Below: more notes on this DNA, generated by a model
Told to the model about the DNA's origin: nothing
The model's database searches: none
What the model saw: the letters and a program-made list of their open reading frames with translations, nothing else
The DNA itself: not shown here
Source of the DNA: Tubulanus polymorphus
Lineage: Eukaryota; Nemertea; Palaeonemertea; Tubulaniformes; Tubulanidae
Reading direction: 5' to 3'
NCBI RefSeq assembly: GCF_964204645.1
Contig: NC_134027.1
Location: forward strand, 12,080,485 to 12,140,484
Length of the DNA stretch: 60,000 nucleotides
How positions within the stretch are numbered: the stretch's first letter is position 1

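Overview
This window is eukaryotic nuclear DNA. It shows GT-AG introns, spliced multi-domain genes, a tRNA-Met-primed LTR retrotransposon, hAT, PIF/Harbinger and CR1-like elements, many MITEs, and no bacterial operon structure. The protein families and repeat style point to a marine invertebrate animal; phylum and species cannot be fixed from sequence alone.

The backbone is one very large minus-strand gene that enters at the right edge and leaves at the left edge. I reconstruct 27 exons (about 8.7 kb coding, about 2,900 codons) of a HELZ2-type protein (helicase with zinc finger 2). From N to C it has CCCH/C2H2 zinc fingers (60.0-58.0 kb), a first UPF1-like superfamily 1 helicase (57.9-15.1 kb), an RNase II/RNB domain (13.5-11.0 kb), a linker domain (8.2-6.7 kb) and a second UPF1-like helicase (6.4-0.07 kb). 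Splice phases join correctly at almost every junction. Both ends of the gene lie outside the window. Helicase 1 motifs look intact. The RNB domain has lost two active-site Asp and the conserved Arg, and helicase 2 has an altered Walker B, so two of the three catalytic modules look modified.

A single 32.4-kb intron splits helicase motif V and holds a nested transposon complex. On the plus strand at 18.3-29.8 kb lies a broken, intron-rich gene with PWWP-like, 24-aa tandem repeat, zinc-binding, tyrosine-recombinase-like and Myb/SANT-like parts. A Ty1/copia element (22.67-27.77 kb) sits in one of its introns, beside a tandemly duplicated catalytic exon. Next come a complete-ended hAT element (30.69-34.16 kb) and a CR1-like non-LTR element (about 34.7-45.5 kb). 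A PIF/Harbinger transposon (37.71-43.14 kb) interrupts the CR1 endonuclease ORF. The Harbinger transposase is itself interrupted by a long-inverted-repeat MITE (38.25-38.75 kb). All of these transposon genes carry stops or frameshifts.

The remaining introns hold six copies, whole or partial, of a roughly 1.25-kb repeat (family A), an inverted pair of a roughly 0.67-kb repeat (family B), a two-copy repeat (family C), a roughly 145-bp tandem repeat (D), several MITEs and two minisatellite arrays.

The best leads are the modified HELZ2-like enzyme, the PWWP/YR/SANT gene family, and the layered insertions whose target sites can still be read. No CRISPR, tRNA or rRNA gene was seen.
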